Source of the DNA: Microbacterium azadirachtae | GTDB lineage: Bacteria > Actinomycetota > Actinomycetes > Actinomycetales > Microbacteriaceae | Reading direction: 5' to 3' | NCBI RefSeq assembly: GCF_000956505.1 | Contig: NZ_JYIX01000033.1 | Span: forward strand, 152,786-216,785 | DNA: 64,000 nucleotides | Shown: piece after piece, positions 41,082 to 49,900 of the stretch | How the letters are laid out: every line of letters begins with the position of its first letter | Numbering within the stretch: position 1 is the stretch's first letter | Notes under the pieces: model-generated | The model's input: only the letters and a program-made list of their open reading frames with translations | The model's database searches: none | What the model was told of the DNA's origin: nothing | Made by a program: the position numbers and the translations under genes

Positions 41082-42041
41082 TCACATTCCGGCGACGCGC
41101 TCCGCGAGGTGGTCCGCGAGAGGGGCGTCGGTGCTGAGCACGACGCGCACGGTCGCGCCATCGTGGTCGCGGGCGCCCTGGCGCTGGCCGCGCAGGTCGA
41201 ACACGGTCTGCCCGCGGCCCGGACCGTCGGTCGTGTCGACCACGGCCGGCACCGCGGGGGCGACCGTCGGGCGCACCCGGCCGACCGCGATCGCCGCGGC
41301 GAGCGGATCGTGCAGGGCGCTGCACCGGCGGCCGTAGGTCGCGCGGTAGAAATCCATGTAGAAGTCGAGCATCGCCGCGACGGCGCGGGCCACAGGGGAT
41401 CCGGACGTGGCCAGCAGGTCGCGGTGGGCTTCCTCGAACACGTTCTCCATGGTCACGTCGAGCGGCACGACGACGACCGGCCAGCCTGCGGCGAACACCG
41501 CGTCGGCCGCCTCGGGGTCGTTGCCGATGTTCGCCTCGGCGAGCGCCGTGATGTTGCCCGGCACGAGCGCCGCCCCGCCCATGAGCGTCACCCGCGCGAT
41601 GCGGGTGGGGAGCGTCGGATCCTGCTCGAGCGCAGCGGCGAGGTTCGTCAACGGGCCGACCGCGAGCACCTCGAGGGATCCGGCGTGCTCGTGCGAGAGC
41701 CGGATGAGCAGGTCGGCCGCGGTGCCGTCCTCGACGGCGCGGGCGGGCTCGGGAAGCGCCACCCCGCCCACGCCGTCGTCGCCGTGCACGTGCGGCGCGC
41801 CGCCGTCGTACCCGTGGGTGAGGAAGTCGTGCCGTCCCACGGCCACAGGGACGTCGTCGCGCTCGGCGAGGGACAGCAGGCCCAGGGTGTTGCGCGCGGC
41901 CTGAGCCGCCGAGGTGTTGCCGCTGACCGTGCCGATCCCGCGGAGCGCGATCTCGGGAGACGCCAGCAGATACGCCAGGGCGAGCGAGTCGTCGATGCCG
42001 GTGTCGCAGTCGAAGTACAGCGGGGCGGGGGTGTCGGTCAT
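41082..42041 (-). CDS. Inosine-uridine preferring nucleoside hydrolase family protein
   Basis: 319 residues. N-terminal calcium-binding motif DCDTGIDDSLALAYLL is the family signature (D-x-D-x-G-x-D-D). VAVGPLTNLAAAL, LMGGAALVPGNITALAEANIGNDPEAA and ALHDPLAAAIAV (C-terminal catalytic Asp/His region) follow in the correct order. It splits ribonucleosides to base and ribose in the cytoplasm. GAGGAGG precedes the ATG. It follows the MFS gene by 71 bp on the same strand, and the divergent ribokinase would use the released ribose. Purine versus pyrimidine preference cannot be read from sequence. Confidence 0.92.
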   Translation of the reverse strand: MTDTPAPLYFDCDTGIDDSLALAYLLASPEIALRGIGTVSGNTSAAQAARNTLGLLSLAERDDVPVAVGRHDFLTHGYDGGAPHVHGDDGVGGVALPEPARAVEDGTAADLLIRLSHEHAGSLEVLAVGPLTNLAAALEQDPTLPTRIARVTLMGGAALVPGNITALAEANIGNDPEAADAVFAAGWPVVVVPLDVTMENVFEEAHRDLLATSGSPVARAVAAMLDFYMDFYRATYGRRCSALHDPLAAAIAVGRVRPTVAPAVPAVVDTTDGPGRGQTVFDLRGQRQGARDHDGATVRVVLSTDAPLADHLAERVAGM

Positions 42042-42112
42042 CGGATCCTCCTCGGGATGCGGACGGGGTCGTGGGGCGGGAGCCGGCGGACCGTGAGGTC
42101 GCCGGGCAGCCA

Positions 42113-43501
42113 TCAGTCGGTCTTGGGCATCAGGAACAGGCTCGCGATGAGGGCGAGCACGCTGATCCCCACAGAGATCCAGAGTGCCAGGACGAAGTCG
42201 CCCGACATGACGAACGGTGCGACGATCGCGATGCCGAGGCTCGCGCCGAAGCCGAACGCGGCGCCGTTCATGCTCGGCAGGATCGCCGGAGCCTCGCTCG
42301 GGGACTGCAGCACCCCGAGGCCGTTCGTGGTGGTGAGCACGACGCCGTTGTAGGCGACGCCGAGCACCGCGAACATCGCGAACACGGTCCACGGGCTGAA
42401 CGGGAACAGCGCGACCACGACGAGCGCCGCGATCGAGAGCACGAGGCCGAGGCGCAGCATCCGGATCCATCCGAAGCGGCCGGCGAGCCAGCCGGACAGC
42501 GGGGCCGCGGCGAGGCCGATCAGCGCCGGCGGCGTGAGGTAGAGCAGGGCGGAGGTCGACGCGTTCACGCCATAGCCGACGGCCTGGTTCTGGCTGAGGA
42601 TGACGATCGTGAAGTTGATCACGGCGAACACGCTCGACAGGGTCAGCACGGTGACGGCGATGACGGGCCACACCTGGCGCGACCGCAGGTGCTGCACCGC
42701 GACCAGCGGCGTGCGGCGGCGCTTCTCGATCGCCACGAAGGCGAGCAGCGCCACGACCGTCCCGGCGAGGAACAGCAGCGTGAGCGGGGCGAACCAGCCC
42801 TGGCCGGATCCCGTCGAGACGAAGTAGGTGAGGCAGATCAGGCCGAGCGAGAGCGCGGCGGCGCCCCACCAGTCCATTCGTCCCGTCGAGGAGGGCTCGC
42901 CGTCGCGCGGCACGGCGAGCGCCACGCTCACGATCGCGATCACTGCGACCGCGAGGATCACGACGAACAGCGAACGGAATCCGAAGGCGTCGGCGAGGAG
43001 TCCCCCGATCCAGCCGTCCACGCCGCCCACTCCGCCGTTGATCGCGGTGAGGATCCCGAGCACGGTCGGGAAGACGGCGGCGGGCAGAGTCTCGGCGAGG
43101 ATCACGTAGGAGATCTGGAACGCGGCGCTCGACGCGCCCTGCAGCACGCGGCCGAGCAGCAGCACGGGGAGGTTGGGCGAGACGAGGCACAGCACCGTGC
43201 CGAGCACGATGAGCGCGAGCACGACCAGCAGGGCGCGTTTGCGGCCGATGAAGTCGCTCCAGCGCGCGAGGACGATGCCGCCGACCGCGCCGGCGAGGAA
43301 GAACAGCGAGGAGACCTGCGAGACGGCGTCCATCGGCGCGCCGAGCTGCTTCGCGATGTCGGGAAGGGCGGGGCTGATCATGCTCGAGTTCAGCTGGAAG
43401 GCGACGACCGTGAGGATCAGGGTCGCCACGAGCAGGACCGAGCGGCCGCCGCGGATCGGCGCGGGGCCGTCGAGCGCCGCGGGTGCGGGGGAGAGCTGCA
43501 C
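42113..43501 (-). CDS. MFS transporter, probable nucleoside uptake
   Basis: 462 residues with about 14 hydrophobic segments. Family motif A is seen in RWSDFIGRKRALLV, and LGRVLQGASSAAFQISYVIL is the motif C/DHA-like helix. GTG 43501 was chosen because AAGGAG lies five bases upstream; an ATG at 43579 would put start codons inside the promoter. The 14-helix form is usual for drug exporters, but position in a nucleoside operon (with nucleoside hydrolase, GntR and ribokinase) suggests nucleoside import, which is inferred. Promoter and operator are at 43549-43579; a GGGAGC-GAT-GCTCCC type hairpin (43522-43536) lies in the leader. Confidence 0.82.
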   Translation of the reverse strand: MQLSPAPAALDGPAPIRGGRSVLLVATLILTVVAFQLNSSMISPALPDIAKQLGAPMDAVSQVSSLFFLAGAVGGIVLARWSDFIGRKRALLVVLALIVLGTVLCLVSPNLPVLLLGRVLQGASSAAFQISYVILAETLPAAVFPTVLGILTAINGGVGGVDGWIGGLLADAFGFRSLFVVILAVAVIAIVSVALAVPRDGEPSSTGRMDWWGAAALSLGLICLTYFVSTGSGQGWFAPLTLLFLAGTVVALLAFVAIEKRRRTPLVAVQHLRSRQVWPVIAVTVLTLSSVFAVINFTIVILSQNQAVGYGVNASTSALLYLTPPALIGLAAAPLSGWLAGRFGWIRMLRLGLVLSIAALVVVALFPFSPWTVFAMFAVLGVAYNGVVLTTTNGLGVLQSPSEAPAILPSMNGAAFGFGASLGIAIVAPFVMSGDFVLALWISVGISVLALIASLFLMPKTD

Positions 43502-43548
43502 AGTGACTCCTTCGTCAAGAAGGGAGCATCGCTCCCTCGGGTTATATG

Positions 43549-43579
43549 ATGTTATACCTCTGAGGTAGAACATCTGCAA
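43549..43579. promoter_or_regulatory. GntR operator inside the MFS promoter
   Basis: A 25-bp inverted repeat, ATGTTATACCTC / GAGGTAGAACAT around one base with a single mismatch (43549-43573). Minus-strand -35 TTGCAG (43574-43579) and -10 TATAAC (43551-43556) flank a 17-bp spacer that the operator fills. It lies between the divergent MFS and GntR genes, so the GntR product is the likely binder and could control both. Confidence 0.75.
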
Positions 43580-43655
43580 GTGGGTGCTTCCGTGCTTGAA
43601 TGAACGGCGAGCGCGGCCCGAATCCGGAGGCCTGGCAGGCGGTGGAGGAGATCCG

Positions 43656-44435
43656 ATGACGGACGTCGAGCAGTTCCTGGCCCGGCCGCTGACCGCTCCG
43701 GTGGGTCAGCCCCTGCGTGTGGCCGTCTACTCCCGCCTGGCGGAGGGGATCCGGTCCGGCGTCTTCTCCCTCGGATCCGCCCTGCCGCGCGAGACGGAGC
43801 TCGGCGTCTCGCTGGGAGTGTCCCGCACGGTCGTCCGAGAAGCTCTCATGCTGCTCGAGGAGGACGGCCTCATCCTCACCCGGCGCGGGATCGGCCGCTT
43901 CGTGGCGGAGGACCTCCCCACCGTCGGCCTCGAAGAGCTGCGACCGCTCGAGACCGCCCTCGCCGAGGGGGGCGAGGACGTCGGCGTCCGGCAGCTCGAG
44001 TTCGTCGTGCAGCCCACCACGGACTACGTGTCGGGCCACCTGGGTCTCGACGACGCGGCGAACACCTGGTTCCGGGAGAGCGTGATCGAGCGGGCCGGCG
44101 AACCGATCGCCATCCTGCAGGAGCACCTGCCCGCGGGGCGCTACCTGAGCGACGCGAATCCGCAGATCGCCGCCGTGCTCGAGGAGGCCACGGGTGACCC
44201 GACGAGCCTCATGACCGCCCTCGCGGCCCGCGGCGCCGTCTTCGGAGCGGGGGTGTGCGAGATCACGGTCAACGTGGTCGGCCGCACCCGCGGCGTTCTG
44301 CTCGGCCTCAAGCCGGGCGACCCCGTGCTCATCCTCACCCAGACCGTCTCCTCGGGCGGCGTCCCCGTCTATCTCGCCAAGTGCATCGTCTCCGGGAAAG
44401 CCGGGGTCCTCTCGGTCGTTCAGACCGCGCAGTGA
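43656..44435 (+). CDS. GntR/HutC-family transcriptional regulator (UTRA domain)
   Basis: 259 residues. Winged helix: GQPLRVAVYSRLAEGIRSGVFSLGSALPRETELGVSLGVSRTVVREALMLLEEDGLI with the usual GntR pattern. The C-terminal UTRA-type effector domain runs from about 90 to the end (GLDDAANTWFRESVIERAGEPIAILQEHLP; VLILTQTVSSGGVPVYLAKCIV). GGAGGAG precedes the ATG. Divergent from MFS-nucleoside hydrolase, co-directional with ribokinase. It probably represses the cluster and is relieved by a nucleoside or ribose compound. Confidence 0.9.
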   Translation: MTDVEQFLARPLTAPVGQPLRVAVYSRLAEGIRSGVFSLGSALPRETELGVSLGVSRTVVREALMLLEEDGLILTRRGIGRFVAEDLPTVGLEELRPLETALAEGGEDVGVRQLEFVVQPTTDYVSGHLGLDDAANTWFRESVIERAGEPIAILQEHLPAGRYLSDANPQIAAVLEEATGDPTSLMTALAARGAVFGAGVCEITVNVVGRTRGVLLGLKPGDPVLILTQTVSSGGVPVYLAKCIVSGKAGVLSVVQTAQ

Positions 44436-44476
44436 CCGCACCGCCTCGTCCCCGCCCTTCAGGAACTGGAGTCCTC

Positions 44477-45319
44477 ATGACCGCACCGCTCGCGCTCGCC
44501 GTCGTCGGCAGCATCAACGTCGACCTCACCGCCCGCACCGCGCGGCTTCCGGAGCCGGGGGAGACCATCGGCGGCGGGCGCCTGTCCCGCGAGGCCGGCG
44601 GCAAGGGGGCCAACCAGGCCGCCGCGGCCGCGCGTCTGGGCGCCGCGGTGCGGATGGTCGGCGCCGTCGGCTCCGACACCGACGGATCCTGGATGATCGA
44701 GGAGCTCGCGGCGGCGGGCGTCGACACGCACGCCGTGCGCCGCGGCGCGGAGGCCACCGGCGTCGCGCTCATCGTCGTGGACGCCGAGGGCGAGAACCAG
44801 ATCGCGGTGTGCGAGGGCGCGAACGGCGAGGTGACGCTGGACGGGGTCGCTTTCGGATCCGACGAGGCCGTGCTCGCGCAGCTGGAGATCTCCATGGATG
44901 TGATCGCCGCGCTCGCCGCAGCCGCGCGCGGGTACCTGGCCGTCAACGCCGCCCCCGCGATCGAGTTGCCCACGGCGGTCGTCGAGCGCGCGGACCTCAT
45001 CATCGTGAACGAGACGGAATACGCGCTCCTGCCCGCACTGCGCACGGCCCGCCGGGTCGCCGTGACCTACGGCGGCGAGGGCGCGAAGCTCTTCGAGCGG
45101 GGGGAGCTCGTCGCATCCGCTCCCGCGGTGAAGACGACCGTCGTGAACAGCGTCGGCGCCGGGGACGCATTCTGCGCGGCCCTCACGATCGGGCTCGCCT
45201 CCGGCATCGCCCCGCAGCGCGCGCTGTCGGCCGCCTGCGCGGTGGGCGCAGCGGCGGTCGCCGACCCACGGTCGCAGCCGCTGCTCGGCGGGCTCTCGGA
45301 GTACCTGCCCGCGGAGTGA
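44477..45319 (+). CDS. rbsK: Ribokinase (PfkB family)
   Basis: 280 residues. VVGSINVDLTARTARLPEPGETIGG and AGGKGANQAAAAARLGA are the N-terminal ribokinase/PfkB blocks. NETEY and the catalytic-site motif NSVGAGDAFCAAL (GAGD with the base Asp) are present. It phosphorylates ribose to ribose-5-phosphate in the cytosol. Slightly shorter than the usual 300 residues, with the C-terminal region intact. Follows the GntR gene by 41 bp; completes a route nucleoside to ribose to pentose phosphate pathway. A nucleoside kinase role is possible. Confidence 0.9.
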   Translation: MTAPLALAVVGSINVDLTARTARLPEPGETIGGGRLSREAGGKGANQAAAAARLGAAVRMVGAVGSDTDGSWMIEELAAAGVDTHAVRRGAEATGVALIVVDAEGENQIAVCEGANGEVTLDGVAFGSDEAVLAQLEISMDVIAALAAAARGYLAVNAAPAIELPTAVVERADLIIVNETEYALLPALRTARRVAVTYGGEGAKLFERGELVASAPAVKTTVVNSVGAGDAFCAALTIGLASGIAPQRALSAACAVGAAAVADPRSQPLLGGLSEYLPAE

Positions 45320-45354
45320 GCCCAGGTGTCGGCGCCCGCGCCTAGCCTGTATTC

Positions 45355-45945
45355 ATGACGACGCCCCTCGCCGAAGACCTTCCGCGCTGCGCCTGGGCAG
45401 GTGATGACCCCGAGTACCGCCGCTATCACGACGAGGAGTGGGGGCAGCCGCTGCACGGCGATCGCCCGCTGTTCGAGAAGATGTCGCTCGAGGGGTTCCA
45501 GGCGGGGCTCAGCTGGATCACGATCCTGCGCAAGCGCCCGCGGTTCCGCGAGGCGTTCGCGGGGTTCGATCCCGCGGTCGTCGCGGCATTCGGCGACGAT
45601 GACATCGCCCGGCTCATGGCTGATGCCGGGATCGTCCGCAATCGCGCGAAGATCGAGGCGACGATCGGCAACGCCGCCCTCGTGCGGGAGATGGCGGAGG
45701 GCGAGCTCGACGCGCTGATGTGGTCGTTCGCCCCCGCCGCCGGGAGTGGTGTGCGCCCCCGGTCCATGTCCGACGTCCCGGCCGTGACCGCGGAGTCCGA
45801 GGCGATGAGCAAGGCGCTGCGCAAGCGCGGATTCCGCTTCGTCGGTCCCACCACGATGTACGCGCTCATGCAGTCGGCCGGCATGGTCGACGACCACCTC
45901 GAGGGGTGCTGGCGCGCGGCGTCACGCGTCGAGAAGAGCGCATGA
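45355..45945 (+). CDS. tag: DNA-3-methyladenine glycosylase I
   Basis: 196 residues. RCAWAGDDPEYRRYHDEEWGQPLHGDRPLFEKMSLEGFQAGLSW is the Tag signature with the zinc Cys and conserved Glu; ITILRKRPRFREAFAGFDP and VGPTTMYALMQSAGMVDDHLEGC supply the helix-hairpin-helix region and distal zinc ligands. It removes 3-methyladenine from alkylated DNA. TAGCCT ends exactly six bases before the ATG with no Shine-Dalgarno, so a leaderless transcript is likely. Overlaps the following membrane protein gene by 4 bp. Confidence 0.94.
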   Translation: MTTPLAEDLPRCAWAGDDPEYRRYHDEEWGQPLHGDRPLFEKMSLEGFQAGLSWITILRKRPRFREAFAGFDPAVVAAFGDDDIARLMADAGIVRNRAKIEATIGNAALVREMAEGELDALMWSFAPAAGSGVRPRSMSDVPAVTAESEAMSKALRKRGFRFVGPTTMYALMQSAGMVDDHLEGCWRAASRVEKSA

Positions 45946-46268
45946 CGGTCTTCGTGTGGGTCCTCTCGGCGCTGATGGCGGTCGCCGTCCTCGCCTGGAT
46001 CGTGCGCCTTTTCGTACGCGACAACCGGATCAGGGAGCGAGGGCGGGATGTCATCGCGCACGTGGACGAGGTGCGCGTGCTCGCCGTCAACGAGAGCGAC
46101 TCGAAGACCCTGGGATACCGGCTCTCCTGGGAGGAGGGCGGCCGGCGGAAGCAGGTGAGCGGACGCGAGACGATTCCTATGGCCCGGGTGGCGGACATCC
46201 GGGAAGGCGACGACGTCCTCATCCGCTATCTGGATGACGACAACATCCGGTTCGTCTTCGACCGGTAG
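45942..46268 (+). CDS. Small membrane protein with a DUF3592-like extramembrane domain
   Basis: 108 residues. One N-terminal membrane helix (VFVWVLSALMAVAVLAWIV), a basic linker, and a beta-rich domain (DVIAHVDEVRVLAVNESDSKTLGYRLSWEE, EGDDVLIRYLDDDNIRFVF). The pattern, ending with arginine-rich DNIRFVFDR, resembles DUF3592 proteins, which have no known function. Start overlaps the tag stop as ATGA. The orientation cannot be set from the sequence. Confidence 0.7.
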   Translation: MTVFVWVLSALMAVAVLAWIVRLFVRDNRIRERGRDVIAHVDEVRVLAVNESDSKTLGYRLSWEEGGRRKQVSGRETIPMARVADIREGDDVLIRYLDDDNIRFVFDR

Positions 46269-46271
46269 CGG

Positions 46272-46811
46272 TCAGAGCTCCGGCCGGGGATCCGCCTCTG
46301 CGTCCGGCTTGCGGTACACGCGACGCATGTGGTCGCTCGTGAGGAAGTCGGCGATGCCGATCATGATCAGGCTGAAGACGATCTGCTCGGTCACCATCCA
46401 CGCCGGATACAGGCCGGGGATCGCGGCCATCACGAGCGTGATGACGGGGAAGATCTGCGCGAATAGGCGAAGGCGCTGATAAGCCCAGCGCCAGCCGAGC
46501 GCCGCGCGCCAGGCGAAGTAGAAGAGCGTGACGGTCATCGCGAGCACGATGAGTGCGCGCATCCACACGGCGAAGGGCACGGCGCCGATCGAGCCGGCCT
46601 GCACCGCGATCACGACGGCGATCACGACCGCGGCGAGGCCGATCAGCAGCTCGACCGCGAGCAGCCAGAACACCCAGCGGAAGGCGCGGACGGTGCGGTG
46701 ATGATCGCGGTCGGTCTCGACGATCTTCTCGTGGGAACTGCGGCCGCCGGCGATGCGATCCACGCGAAGCAGCAGCGGCTCCACGCGGCGCAGCACAGGG
46801 TCGAGGAACAT
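46272..46811 (-). CDS. Membrane protein of unknown function
   Basis: 179 residues with four predicted membrane helices (about residues 45-68, 82-100, 115-133, 139-157). The N-terminal 40 residues are charged and cytosolic (EKIVETDRDHHRTVRAFRWVF); the end is acidic with Pro. No domain recognised. TACGCT ends six bases before the ATG, a leaderless start. It converges on the gene for the small DUF3592-like protein. No signal links it to the Fn3/kinase cluster that starts 180 bp away on the other strand. Confidence 0.65.
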   Translation of the reverse strand: MFLDPVLRRVEPLLLRVDRIAGGRSSHEKIVETDRDHHRTVRAFRWVFWLLAVELLIGLAAVVIAVVIAVQAGSIGAVPFAVWMRALIVLAMTVTLFYFAWRAALGWRWAYQRLRLFAQIFPVITLVMAAIPGLYPAWMVTEQIVFSLIMIGIADFLTSDHMRRVYRKPDAEADPRPEL

Positions 46812-46887
46812 GCTTCGAGCGTACGGCTCCGGCCTATGCGGACAGCCGGATCCAGGCCCTTCGGCGCCGAAATCGATCGAAGGATGG

Positions 46888-46933
46888 ATGGGTAGTCCTC
46901 CCCATCGCGGCTCCCAGACGGGCGGTTTACACT
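46888..46933 (+). promoter_or_regulatory. Promoter of the Fn3/kinase cluster with 18-bp palindrome
   Basis: Palindrome ATGGG-N8-CCCAT (46888-46905; core TAGTCCTC) and a -10-like TACACT (46928-46933) start 23 bases after the palindrome's end. Where the -35 should be there is only TCGCGG. The same palindrome, with the same distance to a TAGGTT box, precedes the WXG100 start (63880-63925). The centre falls near -43, typical of an activator touching RNA polymerase. The gap 46812-46991 holds nothing else clear. Confidence 0.65.
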
Positions 46934-46991
46934 CTTACGGTCCCCTGATAGTTCCTCATGGGATAGCTGTGACAACGTTCGGGGGGAATCC

Positions 46992-49900
46992 GTGGTGAAG
47001 TCGTTCGCGTGGTTGCGGATGCGACCGAAGACCCTCGCGTCCGCCGCCGGCGTCACCGCCGCGGCCATCGCCGTCGCCGGCATGGCCTTCGCCTACGAGG
47101 GCAACCCCACCGCCGAGGTGGACCTGCATGACGGCGGCGTCTGGCTCACCAAGACCTCGAGCCTGCTCGTCGGCCACTTCAACAACGAGTCCCGCGTGCT
47201 CGACGGCGGGCTGCGCACCGGAGGCGAGAACTACGACGTGCTGCAGTCCGGCGGCACCGTGCTCGTGGACGATCGCTCCGCCTCGACCCTCACCAGCGTC
47301 GACCCCGCGCGCGTCGTGCTGAGCGACGCCGTGCTCATCCCCGGCGGCGCGAAGTCGGCCCTCGGCGGCACCACCGTCGCGATCCTCGACCCCAAGGAGG
47401 GCAAGCTCTGGGTGCGCTCCGCCTCGTCGCTGAGCGGCTTCAAGGCCGCGGGCACGAAGCCCTCCGCCACCCTGGGTGCCGGGGCAGACGTCGCCGTGGG
47501 CAAGGACGGCACGGTCTACGCGGTCTCCGCCAAGGACCGCAGCATCGTCACGGTGCACATGGACCCCCAGGGCGATCCGCAGCCGCCGTCCACCGAGAAG
47601 ATCGACCTCGCGGAGAACGCGAAGCCCACGATCACCGTCGTCGGAACCACCCCCGTCGTGCTCGACGCCGACGCCAAGACGGTCTTCGCCGCCGGGCACC
47701 GCACCGAGCTCACCGGATCCGAGGTCAAGAACCTCGACGCGGCCGTGCTGCAGCAGCCCTCCGCGGAGAACGGCTCCGCCGTGCTGGCGACCGCCGACGC
47801 GCTCGTGTCCGTGCCGCTGGACGGATCCTCGCCGTCGGTGCAGGACGCCGGCGGCACCGGGGCACCCGCGGCCCCCGTCTACCTGAACGGCTGCACCTAT
47901 GCGGCCTGGGGCGGATCCGCGAAGTTCCTGCGCGACTGCATCGGATCCGACAACGACCTGAAGACGTCGATCGAGGGCGCCGAGAGCAGCACGACCCTGG
48001 TGTTCCGGGTGAACCGCGACGTGGTCGTGCTCAACGACACGGCGAGCGGTGCGGCGTGGATGGCCACGGACAACCTGCAGCGCGTGGACAACTGGCAGGA
48101 CATCGTGCCGCCGGAGGGCGAGTCCGAGCAGCAGGACGAGACCAGCGACGACCAGGTCGAGACGACGCTGCCGAAGCGCACCCCGGAGAACACGGCGCCG
48201 ATCGCGCACGATGACGAATTCGGCGTCCGGCCCGGCCGCACCACGATGCTGCCCGTGCTCGACAACGACACCGACGCCGACGGCGACGTGCTGGTGGCCT
48301 CGCTCGCTCAGGAGCAGCCGTCGCTCGGAGACGTCAAGCCGATCAACAACGGCGGCGCCCTGCAGATCGCGGTCGCCGAGGATGCCACCGGATCCGGCTC
48401 GTTCCAGTACCAGGCGGACGACGGCCGCGGCGGCAAGGCCACGGCCAACGTCGCGATCAGCGTGCACGACTGGAGCACGAACGCCGCCCCCAAGCAGAAG
48501 CGCACACCGGGCCTCCTCGTCGAAGCGGGCGGCGCGGTGACCTACAACGCGCTGCCCGACTGGATCGATCCGGATGGCGACGACGTGTATCTGAAGGACG
48601 TCGAGGCGGCCCCGGGCGACGAGGTCGACTTCACGCCGGACGGCCAGCTCACCTACCGCGCGGTCGCCAGCCTGCCCGGGCGCAAGGAGATCCGGATCCA
48701 GGTCGCCGACGCGATGGGCGAGCTCACGAGCGGCACCGTTCGTCTCGACATCCGCCCGGCCGGCACGACCGCGCCGAAGACCAACGCGGACCACTACGTG
48801 ACGCGCGCGGGCGAGCAGGTCACCGCGTCGCCGCTGCTGAACGATTCCAGCTCCGGCAAGGAGCAGCTGCGCCTCACCCGGGTCGACGAGACCCCTGGTG
48901 CGGTGATCACGCCGAACTTCGGCGAGGGCACGTTCACGTTCCAGGCGGAGATGCCCGGCACGTATTACATGCAGTACCTCGTGAGCGCGGGACCGAACGC
49001 CGTGCCAGGGCTCGTCCGGATCGACGTGCTGGACAAGACCGCCGAGTCGGCGCCGCCGATCGCGGTGCGCGACGTGGCGCTGCTGCCGAGCGGCGGCGAC
49101 GTGCTCGTGGGCGTGCTGAACAACGACGTCGACCCGGCCGGCGGAATCCTCGTCGTGCAGTCGGTGACGGTGCCGCCGCACAGCGGCGTGGCGGTGTCGG
49201 TGCTGAACCACGAGACGCTGCGGATCACCGATCAGGGCAACCTCGACAAGGAGGTGCGGATCAGCTACCGCATCTCGAACGGATCCAAGTCCGCAGACGG
49301 CGACGTGATCGTGATCCCGATCGCCGCGCCGAGCAAGCTCGATCCGCCGACCGCGAACGACGACACGGCCGTGGTGCGCGCGGGCGACGTGGTGACGATC
49401 CCCGTGCTGGCGAACGACAAGCACGCCCCCGGTACGACGCTGCACGTGGCGCCGAACCTCATCGAGCCGCTGGTCGACCCGAAGTTCGGCGAGGCGTTCG
49501 TCTCGCAGGACACCGTGCGATTCCGCGCCGGCGACACCCCTCGCACGGTCTACGCGACCTACGAGGCGGTGGACTCGAACGGGCAGAAGGCCGCCGGCTA
49601 CATCACGATCCAGATCCTGCCGATCGATGAGAAGACCAACACCGCGCCCCGTCCGCACGACCTCACCGTGCGCGCGCTGAGCGGCACGAGCGTGCGGATC
49701 GCCGTACCGCTGGACGGGCTGGATTCCGAGGGCGATTCGGTCGAGCTCGTCGGGCTGGACTCCGCGCCGAAGCAGGGCCAGGTCACCGAGGTCGGCGCGA
49801 ACTTCCTCACGTACCAGGCCTTCGACAAGGCCAGCGGCATCGACACCTTCACCTACAAGGTGCGCGACCGGCTCGGCAAGGAGGCGACGGCGTCGGTGCG

